This document shows, in pieces, positions 28,235 to 37,020 of a DNA stretch of 64,000 nt (the first letter of the stretch is position 1; every line of letters begins with the position of its first letter). Position numbers and translations under genes: made by a program. Location: assembly GCF_002251085.2 (NCBI RefSeq), contig NZ_NOJZ02000002.1:1-64000 (forward strand). The letters run 5' to 3'. Below the pieces are notes generated by a model. That model did no database searches, had not been told where the DNA came from, and saw only the letters and a program-made list of their open reading frames with translations. The DNA is from Romboutsia maritimum (GTDB lineage Bacteria > Bacillota > Clostridia > Peptostreptococcales > Peptostreptococcaceae).

Positions 28235-28383
28235 ATTTATATCTCCTTTTATAAAAAATAATAAGTATATTCACTATTATATTTGAAAATAATTACAAAA
28301 CAGTTGCAGAAATAGTAAGAAATTATTACAATTTATTAATATTTAGTAAAATAAAGAATTATTCATAAAATTTACGCAAAAAC

Positions 28384-28412
28384 TTAAGTAATATTTACAA
28401 AGTACGTATAAT
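28384..28412 (+). promoter_or_regulatory. Putative promoter of the late flagellar operon
   Basis: TTAA at 28384 and TACGTATA (28403-28410) are spaced by 15 bp, similar to a TAAA-N15-NNCGNATA pattern seen upstream of fliC and other flagellar units. The same bases contain TATAAT (28407-28412), so a sigma-A promoter is the alternative. The rest of the 215-bp region 28235-28449 shows nothing else. Confidence 0.4.
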
Positions 28413-28449
28413 TAACTATATTAACTAACTGTATTGAGGTGATATAATT

Positions 28450-29133
28450 ATGAATGGAATGGAATTTTTAAATATAACGTCGAACTTATCAGTAGGGAAC
28501 ACTAATCAATGTACATGTAACTCGAGTAGCAACAATAGTGGTGATGTATTTGATATGGTATTGATAAGTTTACTAAGAGCGATGGCAAATAATAATGAAA
28601 CATGTAATGTTAATAAAACTGCTAATTTAAATAAACTAAGTCAAAATCAAAACCAAAATATTGGGCTTGGTCTAGAGACTCAAAATTCTATACAAACAAG
28701 TAATAAAATAGAAGTTACATCTAAAAGTGAAGATACTAAACAAAGAATAGAAAATGCTGTCTCTATTGCATCTAAAAAATACAACGTAGATGCAAATCTT
28801 ATAAAATCAATAATAAAAGTAGAATCTAACTTTAATCCTAAGGTGGTATCATCAGCTGGAGCTAAAGGTTTAATGCAATTGATGCCAGAAAATTGTAGAG
28901 ATTTAGGAGTTAAAGACCCGTTTAATATAGAAGAAAATATAGATGCAGGAACAAGGCATATAAAAGAATACTTAGATAAATATAATGGAAATGTTGAGAT
29001 GGGTTTAATGGCATTTAATGGAGGACCAGGTAGAATGGCTAGGAGGGGGGTAACCTCTATAGCACAGATATATAAAATGCCTAAGGAAACTCAAAATTAT
29101 GTACCAAAAGTAATGAAATATTATAGAGGATAA
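28450..29133 (+). CDS. Soluble lytic transglycosylase-like protein
   Basis: A 227-residue protein whose C-terminal 120 residues form an SLT domain: catalytic Glu in IIKVESNFNPKVVSSAGAKG, GLMQLMPENC, and AFNGGPGRM. The N-terminal 100 residues are Asn/Ser-rich and unstructured, with no typical signal peptide. It opens the late flagellar cluster, as the homologous gene does in C. difficile. Peptidoglycan remodelling for flagellum passage, or export with the flagellar apparatus, is plausible. GAGGTG is before the ATG, and yaaR follows after 3 bp. Confidence 0.9.
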   Translation: MNGMEFLNITSNLSVGNTNQCTCNSSSNNSGDVFDMVLISLLRAMANNNETCNVNKTANLNKLSQNQNQNIGLGLETQNSIQTSNKIEVTSKSEDTKQRIENAVSIASKKYNVDANLIKSIIKVESNFNPKVVSSAGAKGLMQLMPENCRDLGVKDPFNIEENIDAGTRHIKEYLDKYNGNVEMGLMAFNGGPGRMARRGVTSIAQIYKMPKETQNYVPKVMKYYRG

Positions 29134-29136
29134 AAT

Positions 29137-29559
29137 ATGAAGATACAAAATATAGGTATAAATGCAGTATTAACAGTAGAAAGTACAAATACAAAACCTA
29201 AATTAGATTTTAGTGATAGTTTTAATCAAGCTAATAGATCAAAAACTAAAGAAGAATTAGATTTATATATAAAGGAAATAAAAAATGTTGGTGAAAGGTT
29301 AACCGTAACTCAAAATTACACAGATGTAATTACATATAAAAAATTAATAAAAGATTATTTAAAATCAGTGGTTGATTACACATATGATTTAAATAAAAAT
29401 ACTAGTTTTTGGGAAACTGACCACTTTACGACAGTAAATACAATAAACGAAAAACTTGAAGATTTAACGAAAGCACTAATTTATGATCAAAAAGAAAATA
29501 TTGATGTTGCATCAACAATAGACAATATACAAGGACTTTTAATAGACATATATAAATAA
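29137..29559 (+). CDS. YaaR-family (DUF327) protein
   Basis: A 140-residue helical protein. The pattern LDLYIKEIKNVGERLTVTQN, YKKLIKDYLKSVV and the C-terminal DVASTIDNIQGLLIDIYK match the YaaR/DUF327 family, whose function is unknown. It is the second gene of the late flagellar operon, 3 bp after the transglycosylase. Its position here suggests a flagellar role, which is inference from synteny. Confidence 0.8.
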   Translation: MKIQNIGINAVLTVESTNTKPKLDFSDSFNQANRSKTKEELDLYIKEIKNVGERLTVTQNYTDVITYKKLIKDYLKSVVDYTYDLNKNTSFWETDHFTTVNTINEKLEDLTKALIYDQKENIDVASTIDNIQGLLIDIYK

Positions 29560-29570
29560 GGAGAAAAAAT

Positions 29571-29888
29571 ATGGATTCAGTAGTATTAAAAACGGAAGAT
29601 GTATATGAAGTAGAATTTGATGAATTGCAAGAAGAAGAACCAGTACCTATAGATAGTATGCAATCTATACTAGATACAGAGTTAACTATAACTGTTACAG
29701 TAGGAACTACAAAAGAAAAATTAGGAAGAATAGATAATTTAAAAGTGGATGATGTAATAGTTTTAGATAAATTCTTAGATGAAGATTTAGATATAAATAT
29801 AAATGGAAGAGAAATAGCAAGTGGAGAAAGTATAATACTAGATAACAAATTAGCGATTAGATTATCTAAAATTAAAATGGCAGAATAA
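29571..29888 (+). CDS. fliN: Flagellar motor switch protein FliN
   Basis: A 105-residue C-ring component. The SpoA domain fills the C-terminal 75 residues: SILDTELTITVTVGTTKEKLG, VIVLDKFLDEDLDININGRE and the closing ASGESIILDNKLAIRLSKI. It is short, with no CheC part. GGAG lies before the ATG. In this window fliG is in the early operon 30 kb away, while fliN sits with late genes, as in C. difficile. Confidence 0.9.
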   Translation: MDSVVLKTEDVYEVEFDELQEEEPVPIDSMQSILDTELTITVTVGTTKEKLGRIDNLKVDDVIVLDKFLDEDLDININGREIASGESIILDNKLAIRLSKIKMAE

Positions 29889-29917
29889 TAAAATTAGAAA
29901 TACAAGGAGGAATAGGG

Positions 29918-30184
29918 ATGAAAATAGGATCGGTTACCTCGAATTTAATTAATAACGTTTATAAAACTAATAAAGTTGATCAATTAAACAAAAAACAAAA
30001 TAGATCGGATACTATAGAAATATCAGATGAGGCAAAATATTTAAATAAAGTTAGCGAGAGTAGAGGAGAGATGGACATAGAAAAAATAAAAGACTTAAAA
30101 CGTAGAATAGAAAACAACACTTACAAAATAGATTCAAAAGCTTTAGCAAGAAAAATGATTGAGAAAATGAAAGGAGAAATATAG
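29918..30184 (+). CDS. flgM: Anti-sigma-28 factor FlgM
   Basis: An 88-residue protein with the FlgM pattern: disordered N-terminus, SDTIEISDEAKYL, then IKDLKRRIENNTYKIDSKALARKMIEKM at the C-terminus, the region that binds the flagellar sigma factor. It holds the sigma factor inactive until export on completion of the hook-basal body. AGGAGG stands before the ATG, and flgN begins immediately after the stop. Confidence 0.93.
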   Translation: MKIGSVTSNLINNVYKTNKVDQLNKKQNRSDTIEISDEAKYLNKVSESRGEMDIEKIKDLKRRIENNTYKIDSKALARKMIEKMKGEI

Positions 30185-30598
30185 TTGAGTCCAGAGTTAA
30201 AAGTAATTGTCTATGATGAAAAAAAATTATTGAAGAATTTATTGAACCTTCTTGATGAACAATATGAAGCAATTATAAATAAGGAAGTTATTAAATTAGA
30301 TGCAATAGCAGGAAATTTAGAAACTGTATCTAAAGAACTAGCTACATTAGAAATTAAAAGAAGAAAAGTTATGAATGGTGGATTAGATATAAAAGAAGTT
30401 GTAGCTAGTTGCAATGATGAAAATATTAAACAAGCTTATGAAGAAATAAAAAGTACGTTAAGAATGTTAGAAATACAAAAAGAAGCAAATGATATGCTTT
30501 TAAAACAACAATTAATTTTCACTAAAAAAATGATAAACTTCATAAAGCCTAATAATGGAGTGAAAACTTATAATGCTTATGGAAAAGTAGGTAAATAA
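30185..30598 (+). CDS. flgN: Flagellar export chaperone FlgN
   Basis: A 137-residue coiled-coil helical protein of the FlgN family, located between flgM and flgK, where the gene for the chaperone of hook-junction proteins FlgK and FlgL is expected. It begins at TTG directly after the flgM stop, using AGGAG inside flgM, so translation is coupled. Sequence conservation in this family is low, so the call leans partly on position. Confidence 0.85.
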   Translation: MSPELKVIVYDEKKLLKNLLNLLDEQYEAIINKEVIKLDAIAGNLETVSKELATLEIKRRKVMNGGLDIKEVVASCNDENIKQAYEEIKSTLRMLEIQKEANDMLLKQQLIFTKKMINFIKPNNGVKTYNAYGKVGK

Positions 30599-30619
30599 AA
30601 TACATAATGGAGGTAAATC

Positions 30620-31957
30620 ATGCCAGGATTATTTGGAACACTTAATACAGCCGCTTCAGGTATGAGTGTAAGTCAAACAGCAATACAAACAACATCACAT
30701 AATATAAGTAATGTTAATACTCCGGGATATTCTAGACAAAAAGTTAATCAAAGTGCAAGCAGTGCTTATAGTTATCCAGGATACAATAGTAGTATGGGAC
30801 CAGGTCAGTTAGGTACTGGAGTTAAAGTAGATAGTATAACTAGAACAAAAGATATTTTTTACGATTTCCAATTTAGAAGTGAAGCTCATAAGCATGGAGA
30901 AACTAATGTTAAATATAATTACTATAGCAATATGGAAGCTATATTTAATGAACCTTCCGATACTGCTATATCAGCATCAATAAATAATTTCTTTACAAGT
31001 TGGCATGAACTGTCAAAAGATCCTAATGATAAAGGAGCTAAAAGTATAGTAGTTCAAAATAGTAAATATCTAGCACATAATATAAGTCAAGCTAGTAAGC
31101 AATTGGAAAACTCAAAACAAGGTGCTACAGAACAATTAAAAGATAATATTAAGGAAATAGATGATATATTGACAAATCTTGAAAATCTTAATAAAGATAT
31201 AAAAAATATTGAAAATAATGGTAAAGTACCAAATGATTTATATGATGAAAGAGATAGAATAATAGATGATCTTAGTTTTAAACTAAATATACCAGGAGAC
31301 AAGAAAAATCTAAAAGAAGAAGATATAAAAAAAATACGTGAAGATATAACAAAAGTAAGTGATACATTAACTGATGATAAAATAACTGAAGATGAAATGA
31401 AGAGTATACCAAGCGTATCTGGAGAAATATCAGGTTTAATAGATTTGGTAAAAGAGAATGGAATATTAGATGGGTATACACATGATTTAAAAGAATTGGG
31501 TAAAAGTGTAGCTACTGAAGTTAATAAAATATTAGGAGGAGATTCTAAAGGCCCATTATTTACATTTGATGATTCAAAAGAGCCAATACTATCAGTAAAT
31601 GAAGATATATTAAAAGATGTAACTAAATTAAAATTGACATCAGATCAAGCTCTTGAAATGTATGATTTAAAAAATAAGAAAATAACTATAGATGGAGAAA
31701 ATATAACCATAGATAAGTACTATAACAATACAATTCAAAAACTAGGAAATGCTACACAAGAAGCTATAAGAAATCAAAAAAATCAAAGTGCAGTAATGTC
31801 TAATATAGATAATTCTAGATTAGGTGTTTCAGGAGTATCTTTAGATGAAGAAATGGTTAGTTTAATACAATTTCAACATGCATATAATGCAAGTGCTAAA
31901 GTTGTATCTACAATAGATTCATTATTAGATGTAGTAATAAATGGACTAGTGAAATAA
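30620..31957 (+). CDS. flgK: Flagellar hook-associated protein 1 FlgK
   Basis: A 445-residue hook-filament junction protein. The N-terminus GLFGTLNTAASGMSVSQTAI and NISNVNTPGYSRQ and the C-terminus SLDEEMVSLIQFQHAYNASA are diagnostic. The middle (about 230-300) is rich in Asp, Glu and Lys (TDDKITEDEMKS). Length is a little short for the family. The gene lies between flgN and flgL with GGAGG before its ATG and is exported with help from FlgN. Confidence 0.95.
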   Translation: MPGLFGTLNTAASGMSVSQTAIQTTSHNISNVNTPGYSRQKVNQSASSAYSYPGYNSSMGPGQLGTGVKVDSITRTKDIFYDFQFRSEAHKHGETNVKYNYYSNMEAIFNEPSDTAISASINNFFTSWHELSKDPNDKGAKSIVVQNSKYLAHNISQASKQLENSKQGATEQLKDNIKEIDDILTNLENLNKDIKNIENNGKVPNDLYDERDRIIDDLSFKLNIPGDKKNLKEEDIKKIREDITKVSDTLTDDKITEDEMKSIPSVSGEISGLIDLVKENGILDGYTHDLKELGKSVATEVNKILGGDSKGPLFTFDDSKEPILSVNEDILKDVTKLKLTSDQALEMYDLKNKKITIDGENITIDKYYNNTIQKLGNATQEAIRNQKNQSAVMSNIDNSRLGVSGVSLDEEMVSLIQFQHAYNASAKVVSTIDSLLDVVINGLVK

Positions 31958-31971
31958 TATAGGAGGATATT

Positions 31972-32901
31972 ATGAGAATAACGAATTCAGCAATGACAAA
32001 AAATTATTTATTTGATTTGCAAAATAATCTACAAAAAATGGATAATATAAATACGAAACTTAATACAGGCAAGATGGTAAATAGAGTATCAGATGACCCT
32101 CACAAAGCTGTTAAAATATTAAGTCTAAATAGTGAAATAAAAAATGTTGAAAAATACAATTATAATATAGATGAAACTGTAGGCTGGATGAATAATACAG
32201 ATGCAGCATTAAATGAATTAGGAACTACAGTTAGTGATATAAAGGCATTAATAACTAAAGCTGGAAATGGTGCGTATGGACCAGATGAGTTGAAAGCTTT
32301 AAGTACAGAAATGAATGAAAAAATGAAAGAATTAGGTGAAGTTTTAAATACTACTCATGGAGGAAAATTTATATTTGGTGGCGATGTAACAGATGAAAAA
32401 CCAGCCAAAGTTGTACAAAATCCAGATGGAACAGTAAGTCTAACGTTGAATAATTCAAGTAGTGGAAATTTAAATGCCTCAATATCTGATGGAATAGTAT
32501 TAGATTATAATGTATCTGCTGTGGAATTAGTAGGAAGTGATGAAAAATCTTTGAAAAATTTAAATAGTATATCAGAGATATTTAATAAGATGGGAAAAGG
32601 AACTGAGACAGACGAAGATAAAAATAAATTAATGGGGGATTTAATGAAAGGTGTTGATACTTTCTTTAATCATGCTTTAAATAACAGAACGGAAATGGGA
32701 GCTAGAGTAAATACTGCGGAATGTGTTAAAAATAGTAACGAAGAAAATATATTAAATATGAAATCAATATTATCTTTAGATCAAGATGTAGATTATTCTA
32801 AAACATATATAGAATGGAAATCAGCAGAACTTATATATACTGCATCAGTTCAAGTAGGTGCAAAATTATCAGTACCTACAATACTTGATTATCTAAGATA
32901 A
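31972..32901 (+). CDS. flgL: Flagellar hook-associated protein 3 FlgL
   Basis: A 309-residue junction protein related to flagellin: N-terminal MRITNSAMTKNYLFDLQN, LNTGKMVNRVSDDPHKA, and a C-terminal helix SAELIYTASVQVGAKLSVPT. It sits between FlgK and the filament. AGGAGG precedes the ATG, 14 bp after flgK. Confidence 0.95.
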   Translation: MRITNSAMTKNYLFDLQNNLQKMDNINTKLNTGKMVNRVSDDPHKAVKILSLNSEIKNVEKYNYNIDETVGWMNNTDAALNELGTTVSDIKALITKAGNGAYGPDELKALSTEMNEKMKELGEVLNTTHGGKFIFGGDVTDEKPAKVVQNPDGTVSLTLNNSSSGNLNASISDGIVLDYNVSAVELVGSDEKSLKNLNSISEIFNKMGKGTETDEDKNKLMGDLMKGVDTFFNHALNNRTEMGARVNTAECVKNSNEENILNMKSILSLDQDVDYSKTYIEWKSAELIYTASVQVGAKLSVPTILDYLR

Positions 32902-32914
32902 TTAGGAGGAAAAA

Positions 32915-33313
32915 ATGGAAGTAATATTTGAAAAAGGAATACCTGGATTTGAAAATTTAAAAAAATTTAGTATATGCACTCTAGAGGAAAATCCTAAGTT
33001 TAAACTTATTAACTCAATAGAAGATGAAAATATAGGATTCGTAGCAATTACTCCGTTTGATATAAAAAATGATTACGAAATAGATTTAAATGAGGAAACT
33101 ATAAAAGAGTTAGATATAAAAAGTCCGAAAGATACATTAGTTTTAAGTTTAATAACGTTAGGAAAAACATTAAATAAAAGTACTGTAAATTTAAAAGCTC
33201 CTATAATTATAAATATAAAAAATAATAAAGGGAAACAAATAATATTACAAGATGATAACTATGATATAAAATATCCTTTAACAGGGAGTGAAGAAAATGC
33301 TAGTAATTACTAG
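32915..33313 (+). CDS. fliW: Flagellar assembly factor FliW
   Basis: A 132-residue protein with the FliW pattern: [14 protein letters not shown], then FVAITPFDI and a closing PLTGSEENA. In known systems FliW binds either flagellin or CsrA; when flagellin is exported, free FliW relieves CsrA repression of flagellin translation. The gene overlaps csrA by 17 bp, the usual arrangement. AGGAGG lies before the ATG. Confidence 0.94.
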   Translation: MEVIFEKGIPGFENLKKFSICTLEENPKFKLINSIEDENIGFVAITPFDIKNDYEIDLNEETIKELDIKSPKDTLVLSLITLGKTLNKSTVNLKAPIIINIKNNKGKQIILQDDNYDIKYPLTGSEENASNY

Positions 33314-33509
33314 GAAAAAAGGTGAATCAATTCTAATAGGAGATGACATAGAAATAAAGATAGCTAAAATAGAAGATGGAAGTGTTAAATTAGCTATTGA
33401 AGCTCCTAGAGAAAAGATTATACTTAGAAAAGAAGTATATGATAATGTAAAAACAGAAAATGAAAAAGCAATAACAAATAAAAAAAGTATAATGAAATTT
33501 TTTAAATAG
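33297..33509 (+). CDS. csrA: Carbon storage regulator CsrA, translational repressor
   Basis: A 70-residue RNA-binding protein starting with the canonical [18 protein letters not shown] and with the binding region [19 protein letters not shown] 33297 follows AGGGAG and is preferred to a GTG at 33288, which would add MKK. The start lies inside fliW. CsrA binds GGA-containing RNA; the flagellin leader has two such sites close to fliC, so it probably represses flagellin translation here. Confidence 0.96.
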   Translation: MLVITRKKGESILIGDDIEIKIAKIEDGSVKLAIEAPREKIILRKEVYDNVKTENEKAITNKKSIMKFFK

Positions 33510-33523
33510 TTGAGGGGGATTGT

Positions 33524-33907
33524 ATGTACGCAACTAATCCATATAATGCATATAAACAAAATTCAGTAAATACAGCATCTAAAGAACAATTATTATTAAT
33601 GCTAGTAGATGGAGCTGTTAAATATACAAAAATAGCAAGGCTTGCAATAATGGAAAAAGATATGTCTAGAGCTCATAAGGAATTAGTTAGAGTTCAAGAT
33701 ATATTTATAGAACTTATGGTAACTATTGATAGAAATTTAGGTAAACATATGAATGATTTATATAATATCTACGATTATATAAAAAGTGAGCTTATAAGAG
33801 CTAATATAAAAAAAGATATAAGTATAATAGATAATGTACTTCCTTTGATAGAAGAAGTAAGAAACATGTGGCATGATGTAGATAAAAAAATAAAAATAAG
33901 TAAGTAA
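33524..33907 (+). CDS. fliS: Flagellin chaperone FliS
   Basis: A 127-residue four-helix chaperone for flagellin. It begins with YATNPYNAYKQNSVNTASKE and continues LLLMLVDGAVKYTKIA, both typical of FliS. It keeps flagellin unpolymerised until export. The gene follows csrA with GAGGGG before the ATG. The FliT-like chaperone after fliD is a separate gene. Confidence 0.95.
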   Translation: MYATNPYNAYKQNSVNTASKEQLLLMLVDGAVKYTKIARLAIMEKDMSRAHKELVRVQDIFIELMVTIDRNLGKHMNDLYNIYDYIKSELIRANIKKDISIIDNVLPLIEEVRNMWHDVDKKIKISK

Positions 33908-33918
33908 GGGGTGAGTGT

Positions 33919-35484
33919 ATGAGTACTATAAATAGTGTAAGAATACCAGGGCTTGCAACTGGTATGGACACAGATACTATGATAAAAGATATGCTTAAAC
34001 TAGAGCAAAATAAGGTGGATAAAGCTAAACAGAAAGAACAAAGTATTAAATGGCAACAAGAGACATATAGAGATACTATAAAAGAAATGAAAGGATTTTA
34101 TGATAAATATCTTACTACATCTTCTCCTGACTGTATAATGAATAGTAAAAGTTGGTCTACTATGTCAGTATCAAGTTCAAATGAAAATGTGATTACAGCA
34201 ACGGGAAGTGCAGGAGCAAATAATGTTGATTACAGTTTTGATGTCAAAAAATTGGCAAAACCACCAAAAGTTAGTGTTGATTGGGAGGGTAAAGGGTATA
34301 AAAATGATACAAAATTAAATGAATTAAGTTTATCAGGAACTAAAAGTTTTAAAATAGATTTAGGTAATGGTAAAGAAAGTAAAATAATAGAATTAAAAGA
34401 AACAGATACTGTTGAAACTATGATTAAAAATATTAATGATAGTATGTCTGGCGAAATTAAAGCTACTTATAGTGAAATGACGGGTCAGTTTTCTATAGTT
34501 TCTAAGGAAACAGGAACTGAATCTAAACTTAAAATAGTAGATGTGGATTCGAGTGGAGTTTCATTAGGTACATCTTCTAGTTTGGTTTTTTTAAATTTGC
34601 AAGAAATAAATGAGATTGTAGATGCAAGCGGAAACGTTACTATTGAAACACCACCACCTGGTTTTGATGGTGAAGCTCAAGGTAGTAATAGTTATATTAA
34701 GGTAACATCAAAAGATGGAACAATGACAGAAAAAATATTGACAGAAAAATTAAACACATTTACAAGAGATGGAATTACATATACAGTTAATTCAACTGGA
34801 ACGTCTGATTTGACATCAAAACCAGATACAAAATCTGTAGTTGATAAGATGAAAACTTTCGTAGAAGATTATAATAAAATAATGGATAAAATGTATGATT
34901 TTATAACTCAAAAGAAAAATGCAGATTATCCTCCTCTTACAGATGCTCAAAAAGAAGATATGAGTGAAGAGGAAATTGAAAGATGGGAAAAAAAGGCAAA
35001 GATAGGTTTACTAAGAAATGATAAAGATATGAGAGCTTTTATGGATAATATGAATAAAGCTATATTTGGTGACAAAATGGAAGAACTTAATAAAATGGGA
35101 ATTAAGTCAGCTTCTAACTATAATGATAAAGGTCAATTATATATAGATGAAGAGAAATTCACAAAGGCATTACAAAATAATGGAGATCAAGTGTATTCTA
35201 TTTTATCAAAAAACACAGATAGTGTATTAGAAAATATGAAGAGTACTATGTATAAATATGTAGGGACTTCAACTTCTATATTTGCTAAAAAAGCTGGATT
35301 AGAAAAAACAGCTTCAGCTTCAAATAACCTTTACTCTGTACAAATTAGAAAACAAGAACAAATGATTAAAGAATTACAAAATAAAATGAAGAAAAAAGAA
35401 ACTCAATTATATAAACGATTTGCAACATTAGAATCGAGTATGAATAGATTTAATTCTCAAATGAATTATTTAACTGCTAGTTAG
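33919..35484 (+). CDS. fliD: Flagellar cap protein FliD
   Basis: A 521-residue filament cap (HAP2). N-terminal VRIPGLATGMDTDTMIKDML and a coiled-coil C-terminus (KELQNKMKKKETQLYKRFAT) with NSQMNYLTAS at the end are diagnostic. The middle holds the variable domains with Ser/Thr-rich sequence (SGVSLGTSSS). It is in the late operon between fliS and the FliT-like gene, with GGGGTG before the ATG. Confidence 0.95.
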   Translation: MSTINSVRIPGLATGMDTDTMIKDMLKLEQNKVDKAKQKEQSIKWQQETYRDTIKEMKGFYDKYLTTSSPDCIMNSKSWSTMSVSSSNENVITATGSAGANNVDYSFDVKKLAKPPKVSVDWEGKGYKNDTKLNELSLSGTKSFKIDLGNGKESKIIELKETDTVETMIKNINDSMSGEIKATYSEMTGQFSIVSKETGTESKLKIVDVDSSGVSLGTSSSLVFLNLQEINEIVDASGNVTIETPPPGFDGEAQGSNSYIKVTSKDGTMTEKILTEKLNTFTRDGITYTVNSTGTSDLTSKPDTKSVVDKMKTFVEDYNKIMDKMYDFITQKKNADYPPLTDAQKEDMSEEEIERWEKKAKIGLLRNDKDMRAFMDNMNKAIFGDKMEELNKMGIKSASNYNDKGQLYIDEEKFTKALQNNGDQVYSILSKNTDSVLENMKSTMYKYVGTSTSIFAKKAGLEKTASASNNLYSVQIRKQEQMIKELQNKMKKKETQLYKRFATLESSMNRFNSQMNYLTAS

Positions 35485-35503
35485 TATTTCTATGGAGGAA
35501 TGT

Positions 35504-35824
35504 ATGAAAGAAAAAGTTTGTTTATATAAAGAAATATCTTTAAAAATTATTAAAACACTAAATGATGAACAGTTTGAGGAAATAGATTATTTACTTCAAC
35601 AAAGAGAAGATGTTTTAAATGAAGAAATAAAAAAAGATGAATTAAAAAAAATGTTAATAGAAAATGGATTGTTAGAAGTAGATAAGCAAATAAAGTCTTT
35701 ATTTGATGAGAAAATGACTAAAATAAAGGATGAGATTAAAGAACATAAAAGGCTAAATCAAGCTAATAGCTCATATATTAATTTTAATAAAGAAAAATTA
35801 AATATTTTTAATAAAAAAGTGTAA
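35504..35824 (+). CDS. FliT-like flagellar chaperone
   Basis: A 106-residue helical, charged protein following fliD, where C. difficile has a second small chaperone gene. Its pattern (an N-terminal helix, then EEIDYLLQQREDVLNEEI and a central amphipathic helix) suits FliT or a FliS2-like protein, which binds FliD. ATG 35504 is chosen because GGAGG precedes it by 6 bp; a start 12 bp upstream is possible. Position carries most of the weight of the call. Confidence 0.7.
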   Translation: MKEKVCLYKEISLKIIKTLNDEQFEEIDYLLQQREDVLNEEIKKDELKKMLIENGLLEVDKQIKSLFDEKMTKIKDEIKEHKRLNQANSSYINFNKEKLNIFNKKV

Positions 35825-35848
35825 AGTTTTATAAAAGGATGACGAATA
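35822..35848 (+). promoter_or_regulatory. Putative sigma-D promoter of fliC
   Basis: TAAA (35822-35825), a 15-bp spacer, then GACGAATA (35841-35848). The Bacillus sigma-D consensus is TAAA-N15-GCCGATAT, so the -35 element is exact and the -10 partial. It overlaps the end of the FliT-like gene, placing a start site near 35855 and a leader of about 80 nt. The same TAAAGTTTTA start occurs in the promoter-like site at 36931. Confidence 0.5.
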
Positions 35849-35860
35849 ATTATATTGTAA

Positions 35861-35927
35861 GCGATACTTGGCCAAGTGTTGTATAAATAAAAAATAAGAC
35901 AAGGATGTCGATTAAAAACTAAGGAGA
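35861..35927 (+). promoter_or_regulatory. fliC leader with palindrome and CsrA-type GGA sites
   Basis: The leader has a perfect 12-bp palindrome (ACTTGGCCAAGT, around 35866-35877), AAGGATG at 35901 and AAGGAG at 35921, the latter being the ribosome binding site of fliC. Two GGA sites, one on the ribosome binding site, are the known arrangement for CsrA repression of flagellin in Bacillus. csrA and fliW are encoded 2.5 kb upstream, so the same switch is likely. Confidence 0.5.
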
Positions 35928-35935
35928 GTATAACA

Positions 35936-36787
35936 ATGAGAGTAAACACTAATATGAACGCTATAATGGCGCATAATAATATGACTAAGAACACTGCTTT
36001 AGCAGGGAATTCTATGGAGAAATTATCTTCAGGATTAAGAATAACTAAAGCTGGAGACGATGCAGCAGGTCTTGCTATATCTGAAAAAATGAGATCTCAA
36101 ATAAGAGGTTTAGAGCAAGCTGGAAGAAACGTACAAGATGGTATATCTGTAGTTCAAACTGCTGAAGGTGCTATGGAAGAAACAGGTAACATACTTCAAA
36201 GAATGAGAGAATTATCAGTACAAGCAGCAAACGAAACTAACCAAACTGAAGATAGAACTAAGATAGTTACTGAATTAACTCAGTTAAATGAAGAAATAAC
36301 TAGAATAGCAGATTCTACAGAATTCAATGGTAAAAAATTATTAGATGGATCAACTCCAACTATGACAATTCAAGTAGGTGCTAACACTGGTACAGGACAA
36401 TCAATAGAAATTAAATTAGATAATATAAAAAGTACAATGGCTACAACTGGAGTAATATCAACTAGTATAAGCTCTTTATCTGCTGGTACTATAACAGCAC
36501 AAACAGCTGCAGCAACTTCTTTATTAACTAAAATAGATGCAGCTCTTACATCAATAAATACTTCAAGATCAGAATTAGGAGCTAAACAAAATAGATTAGA
36601 ATATGCACAAAGTAACTTAACAACTTCTAATGAAAACTTAACAGCAGCAGAATCTAGAATAAGAGACGTAGATGTGGCTAAAGAAATGTTAAACTTATCT
36701 AAGTTAAACATATTATCACAAGCAGCTCAATCTATGTTAGGACAAGCTAAGCAACAACCAGAAGGTGTGTTACAATTATTAAGATAA
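35936..36787 (+). CDS. fliC: Flagellin
   Basis: A 283-residue filament subunit. The conserved N-terminal D0/D1 region (MRVNTNMNAIMAHNN, SSGLRITKAGDDAAGLAI, NVQDGISVVQTAEGAM) and the C-terminal one (AESRIRDVDVAKEM, AQSMLGQAKQQPEGVLQLL) frame a short central domain (about 140-200) very rich in Ser and Thr, the sort of surface that is O-glycosylated in clostridia. It is small for a flagellin. A terminator follows, and the modification island lies directly downstream. Confidence 0.97.
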   Translation: MRVNTNMNAIMAHNNMTKNTALAGNSMEKLSSGLRITKAGDDAAGLAISEKMRSQIRGLEQAGRNVQDGISVVQTAEGAMEETGNILQRMRELSVQAANETNQTEDRTKIVTELTQLNEEITRIADSTEFNGKKLLDGSTPTMTIQVGANTGTGQSIEIKLDNIKSTMATTGVISTSISSLSAGTITAQTAAATSLLTKIDAALTSINTSRSELGAKQNRLEYAQSNLTTSNENLTAAESRIRDVDVAKEMLNLSKLNILSQAAQSMLGQAKQQPEGVLQLLR

Positions 36788-36803
36788 TTATAAATAATTA
36801 ATA

Positions 36804-36835
36804 ATAAAGAGTAAAGTTTAGGCTTTACTCTTTTT
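36804..36835 (+). terminator. Terminator after fliC
   Basis: AAAGAGTAAAG pairs with CTTTACTCTTT around a 6-nt loop, followed by T-residues. It ends the late flagellar operon or the fliC transcript. Confidence 0.85.
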
Positions 36836-36930
36836 AATTATGTTGAATTATTATAAAAATAAGCTTAATGAAAATCATAAAATAGAATTAATATGTATAT
36901 GTATTATTCATTTAAAATAATTGAAAGTTA

Positions 36931-36957
36931 TAAAGTTTTAAGGATTTATGTCGATTA
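36931..36957 (+). promoter_or_regulatory. Putative sigma-D promoter of the glycosylation island
   Basis: TAAA (36931-36934), exactly 15 bp, then GTCGATTA, which matches the sigma-D -10 consensus GCCGATAT in five of eight positions. It shares TAAAGTTTTA with the fliC promoter. It lies in the 302-bp stretch between fliC and the first glycosyltransferase, after the fliC terminator, which suggests that the island is co-regulated with late flagellar genes. Confidence 0.5.
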
Positions 36958-37020
36958 TTATATATAAAGGTTAATTTTATTCACATATTAAATTAATGTT
37001 AATATGATTATTAAGGTTAA

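Noticed and set aside
29426..29848. - strand open frame of 140 codons
   Set aside because: A Ser/Leu-rich shadow of yaaR and fliN with no start signal.
36370..36711. - strand open frame opposite fliC
   Set aside because: A shadow of the low-complexity Ser/Thr/Ala part of flagellin.
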